DNA of 64,000 bases from Closterium sp. NIES-65 (taxonomy: Eukaryota; Streptophyta; Zygnematophyceae; Desmidiales; Closteriaceae): NCBI GenBank assembly GCA_948144175.1, contig CANXME010002303.1, positions 124,001 through 188,000 on the forward strand, given 5' to 3'. Under the pieces are notes generated by a model. The model was not told the origin of the DNA and ran no database searches. It was given only the letters and a program-made list of their open reading frames with translations. A program made the translations under genes and the position numbers. Positions 44,741 through 55,900 of this stretch are shown in pieces (position 1 is the stretch's first letter; every line of letters starts with the position of its first letter).

Positions 44741-47700
44741 TCAAGAGGAGAGCAAGTGAGGCAAGACAGGCACAAGACCCAACTGCGTGCAACAACGCTG
44801 ATGATCACAAGGAGCAAGTGCCTTGGTGAAGACATCAGCAGTGTTGGCCTCAGAGGCCACGTACGCAAGTCGCAACTGTCCACGCTGCTGTAGCTCACGA
44901 GCAAGAAAGTAGCGGAGAGCAATGTGCTTCGTTCTGTGCTCCAGTCGCTGCTCTCGACACAAGGCCAGCATGGCCTTGTTGTCTACGTACAGGACTGGAG
45001 GAGAACGAGGCTGCTCTCCAAGGTCGGTCAGCAGGTAGGTGAGCCAGCGTAACTCCTGCGCAGCCATAGCCCCAGCGTAGATCTCAGCCTCACAACTGGA
45101 GCTGAGAACAGAAGACGAGCGGGTAGCCCGCCACGAGACAGAGCCGGAACCAAGGCTGAAGGTGTAACCCTGTGACGACCGCTGCGTAGCCTGGTCGTCA
45201 GCCCAAGAAGCGTCTGCGTGCCCAGTGAGGACCACTGGACTGCGCCCTCCAAGCACTAGCCCCATGCCCGACGTACTACACAAGTAACGCAACACCCTCT
45301 TCGCTGCAGCCATGTGCTCTGGTCGGTGTCTCCCAGGAGCAACAAAGCGTGCGAGAATGCTAAGAGGGTATGCGAGGTCAGGTCGTGTGCAGGTCATCAG
45401 GTACATGAGGCAGCCAACAAGCTCTGGGTACGGGCCACTCGACTCTACGGACTCATCCGAAGGCAGAGCTGAGAGCGAGTGGCGAGTAGGCAGAGGAGTG
45501 GCCTGAGGCGAGGAGTACGTGAAGCCGAAGCGCTGAAGGACCTGCTGCACCATGTGTGACTGAGTCAGGGTAATGGTGCGGCGTGCTCTGTCCCGGGTGA
45601 TCTGCAAGCCAAGGTAGCTACGCAGTTCACCCAGGTCAGTGCACGTGTGTCTCTTCTGCAGCTCGGACTTCACGTAGGCGAGTCCAGCAGTGTCAGCTGT
45701 GGCAAAGACCAAGTCGTCGACGTACACGAGGATGTAGAACGGCGGCAGAGAGGTGTCGGTGCGCAGAAACAGCGACGGGTCGGCAGTAGAAGGAGCAAAC
45801 CCAAGTGCCGCGAGCGTAGTCCTCAGTGTGTCGTGCCACTCACGTGGCGCCTGGCGGAGACCGTAGACTGGACGCCGGAGACTCCACTGGGTACCAGGAG
45901 GGAAAGACCCAGTGAAGCCAGGTGGGCGACGCAGCCAGATCTCCTCGTGCAGGCTGCCCTGCAAGAAAGCTGTGCTGAAGTCGAGAGAGTGCAGCTCGTA
46001 GTCACGGTGAGCAGCAACGTGCAGCAGAACCCGAAGAGTGGTCATCTTCGGGGTGGGGGAGAAGGTCTGAAAGTAGTCAACCCCCTGCCGCTGACTGAAG
46101 CCACGAGCCACGTAACGCGCCTTGAAGACAGGCGGAGAACCCGGCGGCCGCTTCACCCTGAAAATCCACATGCCACTGACGATGTTCGCCCCAGGAGGGG
46201 GAACAGCGTCAACGTAGGTGCCTGTGGACTTCCAGGAAGCCATCTCTGCATCCATAGCTGCCTGCCACTGAGAGGAGTAGGGACCCTCTACCGCCTCCGC
46301 GTAAGAGCGCGGAGTCGGGATGTCTGGTGCATCCGGGTCTCCCTCAGGGGCTAGCAGTACAGACGCGAGACGAGGTGAAGCAGCGGCTAGACACTGGAAC
46401 TCCTCCTGCCTGTCCTCAAGGACGTCCGTGCCAAGGGCACACTCACCCCCGACGGACGGAGGACAGGCGGACTCAGACTCAGTGACAAGACGAGCAGCGT
46501 AGTCTAGACGACAGCGCGCAGCAAAGTCGACAAGCTCAGTGACAAGGGCAGACGCAGCAGACGACTCGAAGGAAGGGTCAGTGACAGCAGTAGCAAGGAG
46601 ACGCGTGACAGTAGGACTGGCAGCACGAAGAGAGTCCGACTCCGGGTCGGCAAGAGCAGGAAGAGAGGAAGCAGGAGGAGAAGGTAAAGGGGCACGCAGA
46701 GGAGCAGTGGACGGACGCAGTGACATCCGGTGCGTGCCAGGGACAGGAGGAGGACGCTGACGCGACCCGCGACCACTAGCGCGCTCAGTACGAACAGGCG
46801 ACGCAGGACGAGACGCAGGCTCACGACGCTCAGTAAGACCTCCAGTCGGACCAGCGTAGGGAGAAGGAGCAGGCAAAGGGGAGGCAGGCTGTAGCTGTGG
46901 CTGTGACCGGACAGGCTGCGGACCCTCTAAGGGAGGAGGAGGAGGTGCAAGACCAAGAACCTGCTGCAGGAGCGGAACGAAGTACGGTCGGGGCCGCGCG
47001 GTGACGCCAGAAACAGCAGGAACAGCACCAGCAGGCCCGTCAGGAGCACCCACTCCAGCAGCACCTCCAGCAGAACCACCAGACGCTCCAGAACCTCCAG
47101 CAGCAGCACCAGGAGTACTGTCAGTCGGACCTCCAACTGCAGGCTCAGCGTCAACACCCTCAGCAGTACCAGCTCCAGGAGAGCTCTCAGACCCAGCAGC
47201 TCCAGCACCCACAGGACGAGCACCGCCAGGACGCGTGGCAGCAGTACCCTCTGCAGTCGAAGAACCACCAGCTCCAGCAGCACGCCTCCGGTGCCGGGCA
47301 AACCACTCACGCAGCTCCTGTGGGGAGAGTGGCTCCCGGCGAGACGAAGCACCCCCAGGCACAGCACCCCCAGGCTCAGCACCCCCAGGAACAGCACCCC
47401 CAGGCTCAGCACCTCCAGGCTCAGCACCCCCAGGTACAGCACCCCCAGGCTCAGCACCCCCAGGAACAGCACCCCCAGGCTCAGCACCCCCAGGCTCGAC
47501 ACCTCCAGGCTCAGCACCCCCAGGCACAGCACCCCCAGACTCCGCACCCCCAGGCTCCGCACCCCCAGGCTCAGCTCCCGCAGCAGCACCAGAGTCACCA
47601 GTGACCTCGACAGGCTCAACCGCGTCTACCTGGGACACACCTGAAGGGGCAGGACCCTGAGGGGGGAGGGGGACTACCGGGGGGGGACCTGGTACCAAGA

Positions 47701-50686
47701 AGAGCGGGGGTGGGGGGAGGGACGGAGTGCGGTAGGGGAAGAGGCGGTAGTAGGGTACCGACTCGTCGAACGTGACGTCCTGGGAGGACAGAACACGTCG
47801 AGAGGTGGGGTGGTAAAACTGCCACCCAGGGGCGTCGGGGGGGAACCCCAGGAAGACGCAGGGAGAAGCACGAGGGGACAGCTTGTCCGCAGACAGGTCG
47901 CGAACAAACGCCCGAGATCCCCAGACCCGGAACGCCGACGCATCGCCAACCTTCCCCGTCCATAGCAGAGCTGGGGAGGTCTCCGGTCGAGAGACCCTGG
48001 GGTGGAGGTTGATCTGGTGCGCAGCGTACCTGACCGCAAACGGCCACAGAAAATGGGGAGCTGCCGCATGCATCATGGACGTACGAGCGACGTCCATGAC
48101 CATGCCAATGCGGCGCTCAGCAATCCCATTCTGCTGTGGTGAGTCCGGAAGCGTGAAGGTCTGACGGATGCCTCGCACACGACAGTAGGCACTCAGGAGG
48201 GCAGAGGAGAACTCTCCGCCTCTGTCCGAGTGCAGACGCAAAACAGGGAAGTCAGAGCCAAAGCTCCTCTGAAGCAGAAGACGAGCTGCGCGGATCCAGT
48301 CGATCAACACCTCAGTGACCTCACCCTTGCTGCGCAAGGGGAAGACTGTGGTGTAACGCGAGTAGTCGTCAACCACCAGCAGGAAGTAGCGCTCCTGACC
48401 CTGTCCACGGACGCGGGCTGGGCCCCACACGTCCATGTGAAGCGTCTGCAACGGGGCCTCTGTCGGAGGAAACTGGGAGGAGTGAGGGGCAGCACGCTGG
48501 CGCCCCTCGACACAGGGGACACACGCAGGGCCAGGGCCCGGAGGAAGGGGAGGGAGGGACCGGGGAAGACCAGACACAAGGACTCGCGAGGCCATGCCTC
48601 TGAGCCGAAGCAGAGAGGGGTGGCCAAGGCGGTGGTGCCAGAGGAGGGTCTCGTGAGACAGACGACGACACGAACAGGGGGCAGACTCAGGATCAGACCT
48701 GGACGCTGCAGCAAACACCTGACCAGACGAAGGGACCCTACCAGACGCAGTACCTGGAGGAGAAGCAGTGGTCAGTGTGTACAGGCTCGACCCTGGCCGA
48801 CGTGTAAACGTAGCCAGGTGGCGACCTGTATCCGCCTCCGTGCAGTGGGTCACCCGCTGACGAGCAGGGGTGAAATGGTGGACACCCGCATCCTGGAGGT
48901 CAGCACCACTCACCAAGTTCGTCGAGAACGAGGGGAGGTAGAGACCAGTCAGGGTGCCAGAGGGGGCCGCCGGACACGGGAGGACAGTGGAGAAGCGAGA
49001 CAGGACAGGCCCCCCAGAGGGGTCAGCCAGGGACACCGCAACAGGCCGACTCAGCGGCGTGAGAGTGGTGCGGTCCCTAAAGAAGGAGCGAGACGCCCCA
49101 GAGTCAAGGGTGAAGGTGTGAGAGGCCGAAGCCGACACAGTACCTGAGAGGGCGGACTCACTAGTACCTGAGAGCACAGACGCACTGGCACCTAGAGCAG
49201 CAGCCTCACTAGTACCTGACGCGGCAGTACCAATGCCCGGGTCGGGCGGGAAACACCGGTAACAGTCATCCTCATCACTACCAGTCACAGCATACATAGC
49301 AGAGAGAATAGCATCAAAGTCAAGATCATAAATAGCTACACCAGCCCTAGACAGCTCTCCCCAGCGGGGGATCTCAGCGGCCTCCGGAAACTGCTGACGC
49401 CAGGCGTCGGTCAGGCGGCCAAAGCAGCGACGGGCTGTGTGGGCGCCTCCACACCTCTCCCCTGCACAGTCACCAGTGCGGAGAACGTAGGGGCAGGGAC
49501 CAAGCGCACCACCGCGCTGACGCTGCAAGTACCACTCACGGAGCTGCTGAGGGCCGGGGACGGTGCGAGAGCGCTGCTGCTGCTGCGGCTGCTGCTGCTG
49601 CTGCTGCTGGCGCTGACCACCCCCAGAGCTGCTCCGCTGGGACGAGCCACTCCGACCCCCGCCTCCACCGCCACCCCCGCCTCCACCGCCACCCCCGTCT
49701 CCACCGCCACCTCCCCCACCAGGACCGTCGCCCCCACCGCTCCCACCGCCTCCTCCGCTACCACCTCCGCCGCCACCTCCGCCTCCACCGCCGCCACCAG
49801 TACCTCCACTCCCGCCACCACCCCCACCGCCACCCCCACTCCCCCCTCCACCCCCACCGCCTCCTCCACCGCCCCCTCTAGCTCCACCCGCTCCCTTGCC
49901 CCCCTTGCCCTTGCCAGAGCGGCGTCTGCCGCTGGGGGCAGACGCCGCGCCGACCGACTCAAAACCAGCGAGGTCGGCCGCAGCGGCAGAGGCGACAGAG
50001 GGCAGCAGGGGGGAAGGACCACACCCCTCAAAGATGGGGGTGCGAGGGTCACCCCGAGAGGCCCCTACAGCGACTATACTCTTCTCAGCCGCTAGCAGGG
50101 ACTCCTCAAGGAGGTCGACAGTGAGAGTGGTGGGACAGACAGAGAGAAACTGGTCCCTAACGACACGAAGGGACTCAGGGAGACGGGTGACGAGAAAGTA
50201 GAGAGTGATGTACATGGGAGGAGGGTTCGCAGCGCGGAACTCAGCAGGAAGGGCAGCGCGGTAGCGGGTGTCACTAGCGCGGAGGTGGGTAACGAGGTCA
50301 GCAACAGTGGGAAAGGAGGCGAGGGCAGGGAAGAGAAACGGTAGCATGAGGCGGCTAAGGGTAGCGGAGGAAGGGGAGGAGTAGCGTGCAACTACAGCGT
50401 CGTACAAGGCCTGAGCGGTCTTGCACTGACTAAAGTGGGCACGCTCAGAGGAAGGGAGGTGGCGACGCACAGCAAGACGTGCAGCAGCATCGCGGGTCGC
50501 CCACTTGGAGCGAACGGCAGAGTCAGCATCAGCAGGCGGGGCAGGGACAGCGCCAGAGACAAAGTCAAAGAGAGAGACCTCATCTATCGCATCACACAGT
50601 AAGTACAGCTGCAGGTCTTCGATCCAGACGGCAAAGTCAATGGCCCTCCCCTCAGCGTCAAAAGTAAGAACATTGGGGGTGGCCAT
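44741..50686 (-). CDS. Gag-Pol polyprotein of copia element G
   Basis: This is a single open frame of 1981 codons from the Gag-type start [17 protein letters not shown] (50686); an upstream in-frame non-ATG extension is not needed. Domains in order (approximate residues) are Gag capsid-like region 1-270, glycine-rich tract 280-370, Gln-rich stretch and zinc motif [24 protein letters not shown] (410-435), protease with DSGASRSFF (about 530), GAG-pre-integrase [10 protein letters not shown] (about 665), integrase core ([23 protein letters not shown]; 745-860), a 5-residue [10 protein letters not shown] repeat linker (1020-1120), reverse transcriptase with YVDDLVFA (about 1655) and RNase H with DNKAMLALC and TKHIALRYF (1890-1930). 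The length exceeds usual Ty1/copia polyproteins (about 1300-1450) because of the glycine tract and the linker. All parts share one frame, as is usual for copia elements. Confidence 0.94.
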   Translation of the reverse strand: MATPNVLTFDAEGRAIDFAVWIEDLQLYLLCDAIDEVSLFDFVSGAVPAPPADADSAVRSKWATRDAAARLAVRRHLPSSERAHFSQCKTAQALYDAVVARYSSPSSATLSRLMLPFLFPALASFPTVADLVTHLRASDTRYRAALPAEFRAANPPPMYITLYFLVTRLPESLRVVRDQFLSVCPTTLTVDLLEESLLAAEKSIVAVGASRGDPRTPIFEGCGPSPLLPSVASAAAADLAGFESVGAASAPSGRRRSGKGKGGKGAGGARGGGGGGGGGGGGSGGGGGGGGGSGGTGGGGGGGGGGGGGSGGGGGSGGGDGPGGGGGGGDGGGGGGGGGGGGGGRSGSSQRSSSGGGQRQQQQQQQPQQQQRSRTVPGPQQLREWYLQRQRGGALGPCPYVLRTGDCAGERCGGAHTARRCFGRLTDAWRQQFPEAAEIPRWGELSRAGVAIYDLDFDAILSAMYAVTGSDEDDCYRCFPPDPGIGTAASGTSEAAALGASASVLSGTSESALSGTVSASASHTFTLDSGASRSFFRDRTTLTPLSRPVAVSLADPSGGPVLSRFSTVLPCPAAPSGTLTGLYLPSFSTNLVSGADLQDAGVHHFTPARQRVTHCTEADTGRHLATFTRRPGSSLYTLTTASPPGTASGRVPSSGQVFAAASRSDPESAPCSCRRLSHETLLWHHRLGHPSLLRLRGMASRVLVSGLPRSLPPLPPGPGPACVPCVEGRQRAAPHSSQFPPTEAPLQTLHMDVWGPARVRGQGQERYFLLVVDDYSRYTTVFPLRSKGEVTEVLIDWIRAARLLLQRSFGSDFPVLRLHSDRGGEFSSALLSAYCRVRGIRQTFTLPDSPQQNGIAERRIGMVMDVARTSMMHAAAPHFLWPFAVRYAAHQINLHPRVSRPETSPALLWTGKVGDASAFRVWGSRAFVRDLSADKLSPRASPCVFLGFPPDAPGWQFYHPTSRRVLSSQDVTFDESVPYYRLFPYRTPSLPPPPLFLVPGPPPVVPLPPQGPAPSGVSQVDAVEPVEVTGDSGAAAGAEPGGAEPGGAESGGAVPGGAEPGGVEPGGAEPGGAVPGGAEPGGAVPGGAEPGGAEPGGAVPGGAEPGGAVPGGASSRREPLSPQELREWFARHRRRAAGAGGSSTAEGTAATRPGGARPVGAGAAGSESSPGAGTAEGVDAEPAVGGPTDSTPGAAAGGSGASGGSAGGAAGVGAPDGPAGAVPAVSGVTARPRPYFVPLLQQVLGLAPPPPPLEGPQPVRSQPQLQPASPLPAPSPYAGPTGGLTERREPASRPASPVRTERASGRGSRQRPPPVPGTHRMSLRPSTAPLRAPLPSPPASSLPALADPESDSLRAASPTVTRLLATAVTDPSFESSAASALVTELVDFAARCRLDYAARLVTESESACPPSVGGECALGTDVLEDRQEEFQCLAAASPRLASVLLAPEGDPDAPDIPTPRSYAEAVEGPYSSQWQAAMDAEMASWKSTGTYVDAVPPPGANIVSGMWIFRVKRPPGSPPVFKARYVARGFSQRQGVDYFQTFSPTPKMTTLRVLLHVAAHRDYELHSLDFSTAFLQGSLHEEIWLRRPPGFTGSFPPGTQWSLRRPVYGLRQAPREWHDTLRTTLAALGFAPSTADPSLFLRTDTSLPPFYILVYVDDLVFATADTAGLAYVKSELQKRHTCTDLGELRSYLGLQITRDRARRTITLTQSHMVQQVLQRFGFTYSSPQATPLPTRHSLSALPSDESVESSGPYPELVGCLMYLMTCTRPDLAYPLSILARFVAPGRHRPEHMAAAKRVLRYLCSTSGMGLVLGGRSPVVLTGHADASWADDQATQRSSQGYTFSLGSGSVSWRATRSSSVLSSSCEAEIYAGAMAAQELRWLTYLLTDLGEQPRSPPVLYVDNKAMLALCREQRLEHRTKHIALRYFLARELQQRGQLRLAYVASEANTADVFTKALAPCDHQRCCTQLGLVPVLPHLLSS

Positions 50687-51660
50687 GGCAGCAGCTGAAA
50701 GTCTCACCGGGCTAGGAGAGTCGGGTAGGTCAGCAGCAGGCGGCTCGGGCTGGTGGGGCGGCTCGGGCGGCTCGGGCGGCTCGGCTGCTGCTGGGCGGCT
50801 CGGCTGCTGCTGGGCGGCTCGGCTGCTGCTGGGCGGCTCGGCTGCTGCTGGGCGGCTCGGCTGCTGCTGGGCGGCTCGGCTGCTGCTGGGCGGCTCGGCT
50901 GCTGCTGGGCGGTCCGGCTGCTACTGGGCGGCTCGGCTGCAGTGTAGTGGCGGAGCCGGGACAAGGGACGGCGGGGCCGTCAGGGTGCAGCGGCGGGGCC
51001 GGGACAGGGGACGGCGGGGCCGTCAGGGTGCAGCGGCGGAGCCGGGACAGGTGCAGCGGCGGGCCGTCAGGGCGTAGCGGCGGGCCGTCAGGGAGCAGCG
51101 GCGGGGCCGGGATAGGGGACGGCGGGGCCGGGACAGGAGACGGCGGAGCCGGCAGAGGTGCAGCGGCGGGCCGCTAGGAGCACCCGCGACTGAGCCGGCG
51201 GCGGGGCCGCGTAGTAGCGGGCGGCGGCGCCGCGGCTGAGCAGGCGGCGGAGGCCGCGCCGTAGAGGGCGGCGGGGCCGCGGCTGAGCAGGCGGCGGAGG
51301 CCGCGTCGTAGCGGGCGGCGGGGCCGCGGTTGAGCAGGCGGCGTGGCCGCGTCTGAGCAGGCGGCGGGGCCGCTTCGTAGCGGGCGGCGGGGCCGTGTCG
51401 GAGCAGGCGGCGGGGCCGCGTCCGAGCAGGCGGCGGGGCCGCGTCGTAGTGGGGCCGCGAGGAGGTGGTGGGGCCGCGACTAGACGGCGGGGCCGCGAAG
51501 GAGAGGCGGGGCCGCTCGAAGGGTGGGCGGGACCGCTAGGAAGGGCGGCGGGGCTGCGTGAAGGGCAGCGGGGCCGCGTGGGGAAGGGCGACTCGGGGGG
51601 TCGCAAAAAAAAAAAAACGATCGCGCGCCTCGGGGCGCGCTTCGGTGGGCCCTAGGCGAA
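50687..51660 (-). other. GC-rich leader of element G with 19-bp tandem repeats
   Basis: The leader holds about eight copies of CGGCTCGGCTGCTGCTGGG (50770-50930), then GCAGGCGGCGGGGCCGC-type units (51200-51460). A GCGCGCCTCGGGGCGCGC hairpin lies near the PBS. No coding signal is seen. Confidence 0.75.
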
Positions 51661-51688
51661 GTTCCCACAGGGAACCCGCTCTATACCA
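51661..51688 (-). promoter_or_regulatory. PBS and adjacent stem-loop of element G
   Basis: On the minus strand TGGTATAGAGCGG is followed by GTTCCC-TGT-GGGAAC. The GGGCCCACC motif and the hairpin GCGCGCC-CCGA-GGCGCGC follow within 60 bp. Confidence 0.75.
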
Positions 51689-51819
51689 TGTGGAAGTAAG
51701 GAACAGGAATGATCAACTATGAAATGAAAACAGTACAAGTGCCAACCCTAATTGGGTTGTACCCCTTATATGCTACCCCACTACAGCCTACAACATGTAT
51801 AAGCTATAGTAATCTGACA
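51689..51819 (-). repeat. 5' LTR of element G
   Basis: This 131-bp LTR is followed by TTGCT. It adjoins the PBS on the left (minus-strand TGGTATAGAGCGGG). Confidence 0.94.
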
Positions 51820-51883
51820 TTGCTTTGCTTTGCTTGACTGGTCTTGTGACCCCTTGTTCTCCCCCACTTTGCCTATGGGGGTG

Positions 51884-52014
51884 TGTCAGAACATATAGCT
51901 TACTTGTTTGTGTAGGCTATAGTGGGGTATCCCATAGGGGGTACAACACATTAGGGTTTCCTATTTGTATTCACTTCACTTCATAGTCATTCATTCTCGT
52001 TCTTTGTTTCCACA
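51884..52014 (+). repeat. 3' LTR of element F
   Basis: This LTR differs at one base from 40180-40310, is preceded by the PPT CCTATGGGGGTG and followed by CCACT. Confidence 0.93.
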
Positions 52015-52956
52015 CCACTCCGTTTCATTCTACACGTTCGAGTGTGAGAATGAGTTTGTATTTTCAAAAGATCCTTTGTCGCAGGGTCTTTTGCAATATC
52101 TTGGCCATGACATGATATGTGCCTATCGGCAAATGCTTATATATTCTCAAGTGGAATTGTGGCATCGCACGCGGAAAACTCACTCCATATTAAACAATGA
52201 GAATGAGGAGCATCTCGATGTTGAAACTCGTCAAGAACAAAATAATCCAAAACGTTGCCTAAAATACCCGTTTTATGCGATAAAATTTCTCGAAAAAGTG
52301 CATTTTTCATTCAACCTAATATAGCGCACTAACTACAGCATATGTACGTACTAACATTGCTATATTTTCGAAATCTAATGGGAGATTCATGGTTGTGTTG
52401 GCAAGGTTGGCAAGGTTTCCAGAATTTCTATTAAATTCCAATAAAATTGAATGTAAATCGATCCATTTTGTGTCAGCCATTGATATTGTTAAGAAAAATG
52501 TAGCAGGGCCTAATCGTCAAATCATTGCAAACAAATCTTTTCTGCAATTTTCCAAATACTTAGGAGATACGCGAAGACTCTTAAACTCATTAAATAGCGC
52601 ATCTTTCTTTTGAAGATGTTTGCGTGTTTCATTGTTAAGGAGATCTTTTGCCGAACATTTATTGACATGCTCAATCATTACTCGTCGCACTCGCGTCCCT
52701 ATCACATTATCCATTTGTTGCAATTCTAGTTTGAACAATTTGAAGAATATGTTTTGCGGACAAGAGGAGAACCGTGCGTCTTTGTGCAATACCTCCCACT
52801 TTGCAATATCACGATAACTTAATACAAAAGTGTTGATATTCGACAGACGAGCCTCTCCACAAAATATAGTAGGAAATGCCAACTCTTCAACATGTTTATC
52901 CATTAAAATAGGTAATGGCCTAGCTCCTTCTCCAGGAGCCATTTCCACAATGTGTT
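52015..52956 (-). pseudogene. Helentron segment 1: Helitron N-terminal domain and Rep (HUH)
   Basis: The segment opens with VEMAPGEGARPLPILMDK and HVEELAFPTIFCGEARL, the hallmark of the Helitron-like N-terminal domain. It continues with LFAMI-stop-RLGPATFFL and MADTKWIDL, the conserved block normally read as AMIRQLG..FF..S.ADTKW. The HUH nickase motif is EFQHRDAPHSHCLIW at about 52186-52232, with the two histidines of H-x-H. Two in-frame stops are present (52517-52519 and 52137-52139). The start of the protein is missing where it joins a copia element at 52957. Confidence 0.85.
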
Positions 52957-55900
52957 AAGTCGGGTCGTGTGCAGGTCATCAGGTACATGAGGCAGCCAAC
53001 AAGCTCTGGGTACGGGCCACTCGGCTCTACGGACTCATCCGAAGGCAGAGCTAAGAGCGAGTGGCGAGTAGACAGAGGAGTGGCCTGAGGCGAGGAGTAC
53101 GTGAAGTCGAAGCGCTGAAGGACCTGCTGCACCATGTGTGACTGAGTCAGGGTAATGGTGCGCTGTGCTCTGTCCCGGGTGATCTGCAAGCCAAGGTAGC
53201 TGCGCAGTTCACCCAAGTCTGTGCACGTGTGTCTCTTCTGCAGCTCGGACTTCACGTGGGCGAGTCCAGCAGTGGCGAAGACCAAGTCGTCGACGTACAC
53301 AAGGATATAGAACGGCGGCAAAGAGGTGTCGTGCGCAGAAACAGCGACGGGTCTGCAGTAGAAGGAGCAAACCCAAGAGCCGCAAGTGTAGTCCTCAGTG
53401 TGTCGTGCCACTCACGGGGCGCTTGGCGAAGACCGTAGACTGGCCGCCGGAGGCTCCACTGGGTACCAGGAGGGAACAACCCAGTGAAGCCAGGTGGGCG
53501 GCGCAGCCAGATCTCCTCATGCAGCCTGCCCTGCAGGAAAGCTGTGCTGAATTCAAGAGAGTGAAGCTCGTAGTCGCGCTGAGCGGCTATGTGCAGCAGC
53601 ACCCGAAGAGTGGTCATCTTCGGGGTGGGAGAGAAGGTCTGAAAGTAGTCAACTCCCTGCCGCTCACTGAAGCCTCGAGCCACGTAACGCGCCTTGAAGA
53701 CAGGCGGAGAACTCGGCGACCGCTTCACCCTGAAAATCCACATGCCACTGACGATGTTCGCCCCAGGTGGGGGAACCTCGTCGACGTAGGTGCCTGTGGA
53801 CTTCCAGGAAGCCATCTCTGCGTCCATGGCTGACTGCCACTGTGAGGAGTTGGGACCCTCGATCGCCTCAGCGTACGATCGAGGAGTCGGGATGTCTGGT
53901 GCATCCGGGTCTCCCTCAGGGGCAATCAGCGTGGACAGGAGATGAGGCAAAGCAGCAGCAAAACACTGGAACTCCTCCTGCCTGTCCTCAAGGACGTCCG
54001 TGCTAGGAGCACACTCACCCTCGACGGACGGAGGACAGACAGACTCAGACTCAGCAACAAGACTAGCAGCGTAGTCTAGACGACAGCGAGCAGCAAGGTT
54101 GACAAGTTCAGCAACTAAGGCAGGCGCAGCAGTGGACTCAAAAGAAGGGTCACTGACAACAGTAGCCAGCAGACGCGAGACAGTAGGACTGGCAGCACAA
54201 AGAGAGTCAGACTCTGGGTCAGCAAGAGTAGGAAGAGAGGACTCCGGAGGAGACGGCAACGAGACACGAAGAGGAGCAGTGGAAGGACGCAGTGCCATCT
54301 GGTGTGTGCCGGGGACCGTAGGAGGACGCAGACGCGGAGCACGACGACTAGTGCGAGCAGCACTAACATGCAACGCAGGACGAGACGCAGGCTCACGACG
54401 CTCAGCAAGACCTCCTGTAGGACCAGTGTAGGGAGAAGGAGCAGGCAGGGGGGAGGCGGGCTGTAACAGTGACCGCGACCGGACAGGCTGTGGACACGCT
54501 AAGGGAGGAGCAGGACCAGTAGAGGGCTGGAGACCAAGAACCTGCTCAAGGAGCGGAACGAAGTACGGCCGCGGCCGCGCAGCGCCTCCAGAACTAGCAG
54601 GGACAGCACCAGTACCCCCAGCGGCAGCACCAGCGCCAGTAGTACCTCCAGCTCCAACAGCGCCAACTCCAGTTCCCCCTGAAGCACCACCGCCAGCAGA
54701 ACTGCCAGCACCAACACCCCCAGCAGCTCCAGCTCCAATAGCTCCAGTAGCACCAACTCCAGCAGGACCCCCAGTCCCAGCAGCTCCAAAGCCGCCAGGA
54801 CGAGCACCTCCAGGACCAGCAGTAACAGTAGTACCTCCAGCTCGAGCAGCACGGCTCCAGCGCCAGGCAAACCACTCGCGCAGCTCCTGTGGAGAGAGGG
54901 GCTCTCGCCTCGAAGAAACACCGCCAGAAGCTACACGAGTAGACCCAGCTCCCCTAGGCTCCCCACCCCCAGGCACAGCACCCCAAGGCTCCGCACCCCC
55001 AGGCTCAGCACCCCCAAGATCCGCACCCCCAGACTCAGCACCCCCAGGCTCAGCACCCCAAGACTCAGCACCCCTAGGCTCCGCACCCCCAGACCCGGCA
55101 CCCGCAGGCGCAGCGCCCCTAGCAGCACCAGAGTCAACAGCTACCTCGACAGGCTCAACTGCGTCTACCTGGGACACACCTGACGGGGCAGGACCCTGAG
55201 GGGGGAGGGGGTCTACCGGGGGAGGACCTGGCGCAAGGAAGAGCGGTGGCGGGGGGAGGGGCGCAGTACGGTAGGGAAAGAGACGGTAGTAAGGCACCGA
55301 CTCGTCAAAGGTGACGTCCTGGGAGGACAGAACACGGCGCGAGGTGGGGTGGTAGAAGCGCCAACCAGGAGTGTCAGGGGGGAAGCCAAGGAAGACGCAG
55401 AGAACAGCACGAGGGGACAGCTTCTCCGAAGACAAGTCGCGCACAAGCGCCCGAGATCCCCAGATCCAAAACACAGACGCATGGCCAACCTTCCCCGTCC
55501 ACCGCAAGGTGGGGGAGGTCTCTGGCAAGGAGACCCGGGGCTGAAGGTTGAGCTGATGCGCTGCGTACTGAACCGCAAACGGCCACAGAAAATGGGGAGC
55601 AGCCGCATGGATCATGGACGTACGAGCGACGTCCATGACCATGCCAATGCGGCGCTCGGCAATCCCATTTTGCTGTGGAGAGGCCGGAAGCGTGAAATTC
55701 TGGCGGATGCCCTGTGCACGACAGAAGGCTCCCAGACGGGCAGAGGAAAACTCCCCTCCTCTGTCAGAGTGCAGACGCAGAACAGGAAAGTCTGAGCCGA
55801 AACTCTCTTTGAGCTGGAGACGAGCTGCGCGAATCCAGTCGATCAGCACCGCAGTGACGTCACCCTTGCAGCGCAAGGGAAACAATGTGGTGTAACGCGA

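Larger units (their letters stand above)
44401..51819 (-). mobile_element. Copia element G, complete (minus strand, 7.4 kb)
   Basis: This element has LTRs at 44401-44528 and 51689-51819 (two base differences and one 3-bp indel), target duplication TTGCT (44396-44400 and 51820-51824), a PBS at 51675-51688, a GC-rich leader, one unbroken gag-pol frame (50686-44741), a 3' UTR and a PPT. It looks whole. It entered the 3' UTR of element F on the opposite strand and so is younger than F. It may have supplied proteins for the damaged relatives and element C in this region (inference from shared PBS hairpin, 3' UTR and LTR core). Confidence 0.96.
40180..52014 (+). mobile_element. Copia element F (plus strand, split by element G, contains inverted gag)
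   Basis: LTRs of 131 bp at 40180-40310 and 51884-52014 differ at one base and are flanked by CCACT (40175-40179 and 52015-52019). After the PBS (TGGTATCAGAGCAG at 40311) comes a gag segment in reverse orientation (about 40323-41418). The strand then switches to plus: linker, reverse transcriptase and RNase H (41419-44262), then a 3' UTR. At 44401 element G is inserted; F resumes at 51820 with the rest of the 3' UTR, PPT and LTR. Protease and integrase are missing, so F cannot be autonomous. The linker-RT-RNase H part has no visible break. Confidence 0.93.
30110..52956 (-). mobile_element. Helentron (Helitron2-type) Rep-Helicase-Endonuclease transposon, split by four insertions
   Basis: Six segments on the minus strand (52956-52015, 40179-39853, 35037-33756, 33380-32885, 31352-30625 and 30624-30110) carry, in order, the parts of a Helitron-like protein with a terminal endonuclease. 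The intervening blocks are LTR-type elements, each bounded by a perfect 5-bp duplication. The segments add up to about 4.3 kb, or about 1430 codons, in the range of Rep-Hel-EN proteins after allowing for a lost N-terminus. The reading phase is kept across the CCACT, CATCT and GTCTT junctions when one copy of the duplication is counted. The element is dead: in-frame stops at 52517-52519, 52137-52139, 40036-40038 and 33368-33370, and frameshifts at homopolymers (34777-34788 and 30625-30634). It is AT-rich in a GC-rich neighbourhood. Neither terminus is recognised. Confidence 0.88.

Noticed and set aside
48230-49147. A 305-codon plus-strand frame opposite the protease-integrase of element G
   Set aside because: It is the exact antisense of conserved pol coding sequence. 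Similar antisense frames occur opposite every copy here because of high GC and codon bias, and none matches a known protein.
50770-50930. CRISPR-like repeat array
   Set aside because: The 19-bp units are head-to-tail without unique spacers and lie in a retrotransposon leader of a eukaryote.
52021-52320. Plus-strand open frame as a gene
   Set aside because: The minus strand of the same stretch carries the Helitron Rep HUH block in the expected order, so the plus-strand frame is its shadow.
29833-52957. The Helentron stack as one insertion into a single copia element formed by J and E
   Set aside because: J and E lie on opposite strands and are cut at different points of pol, so they cannot be two halves of one interrupted element.
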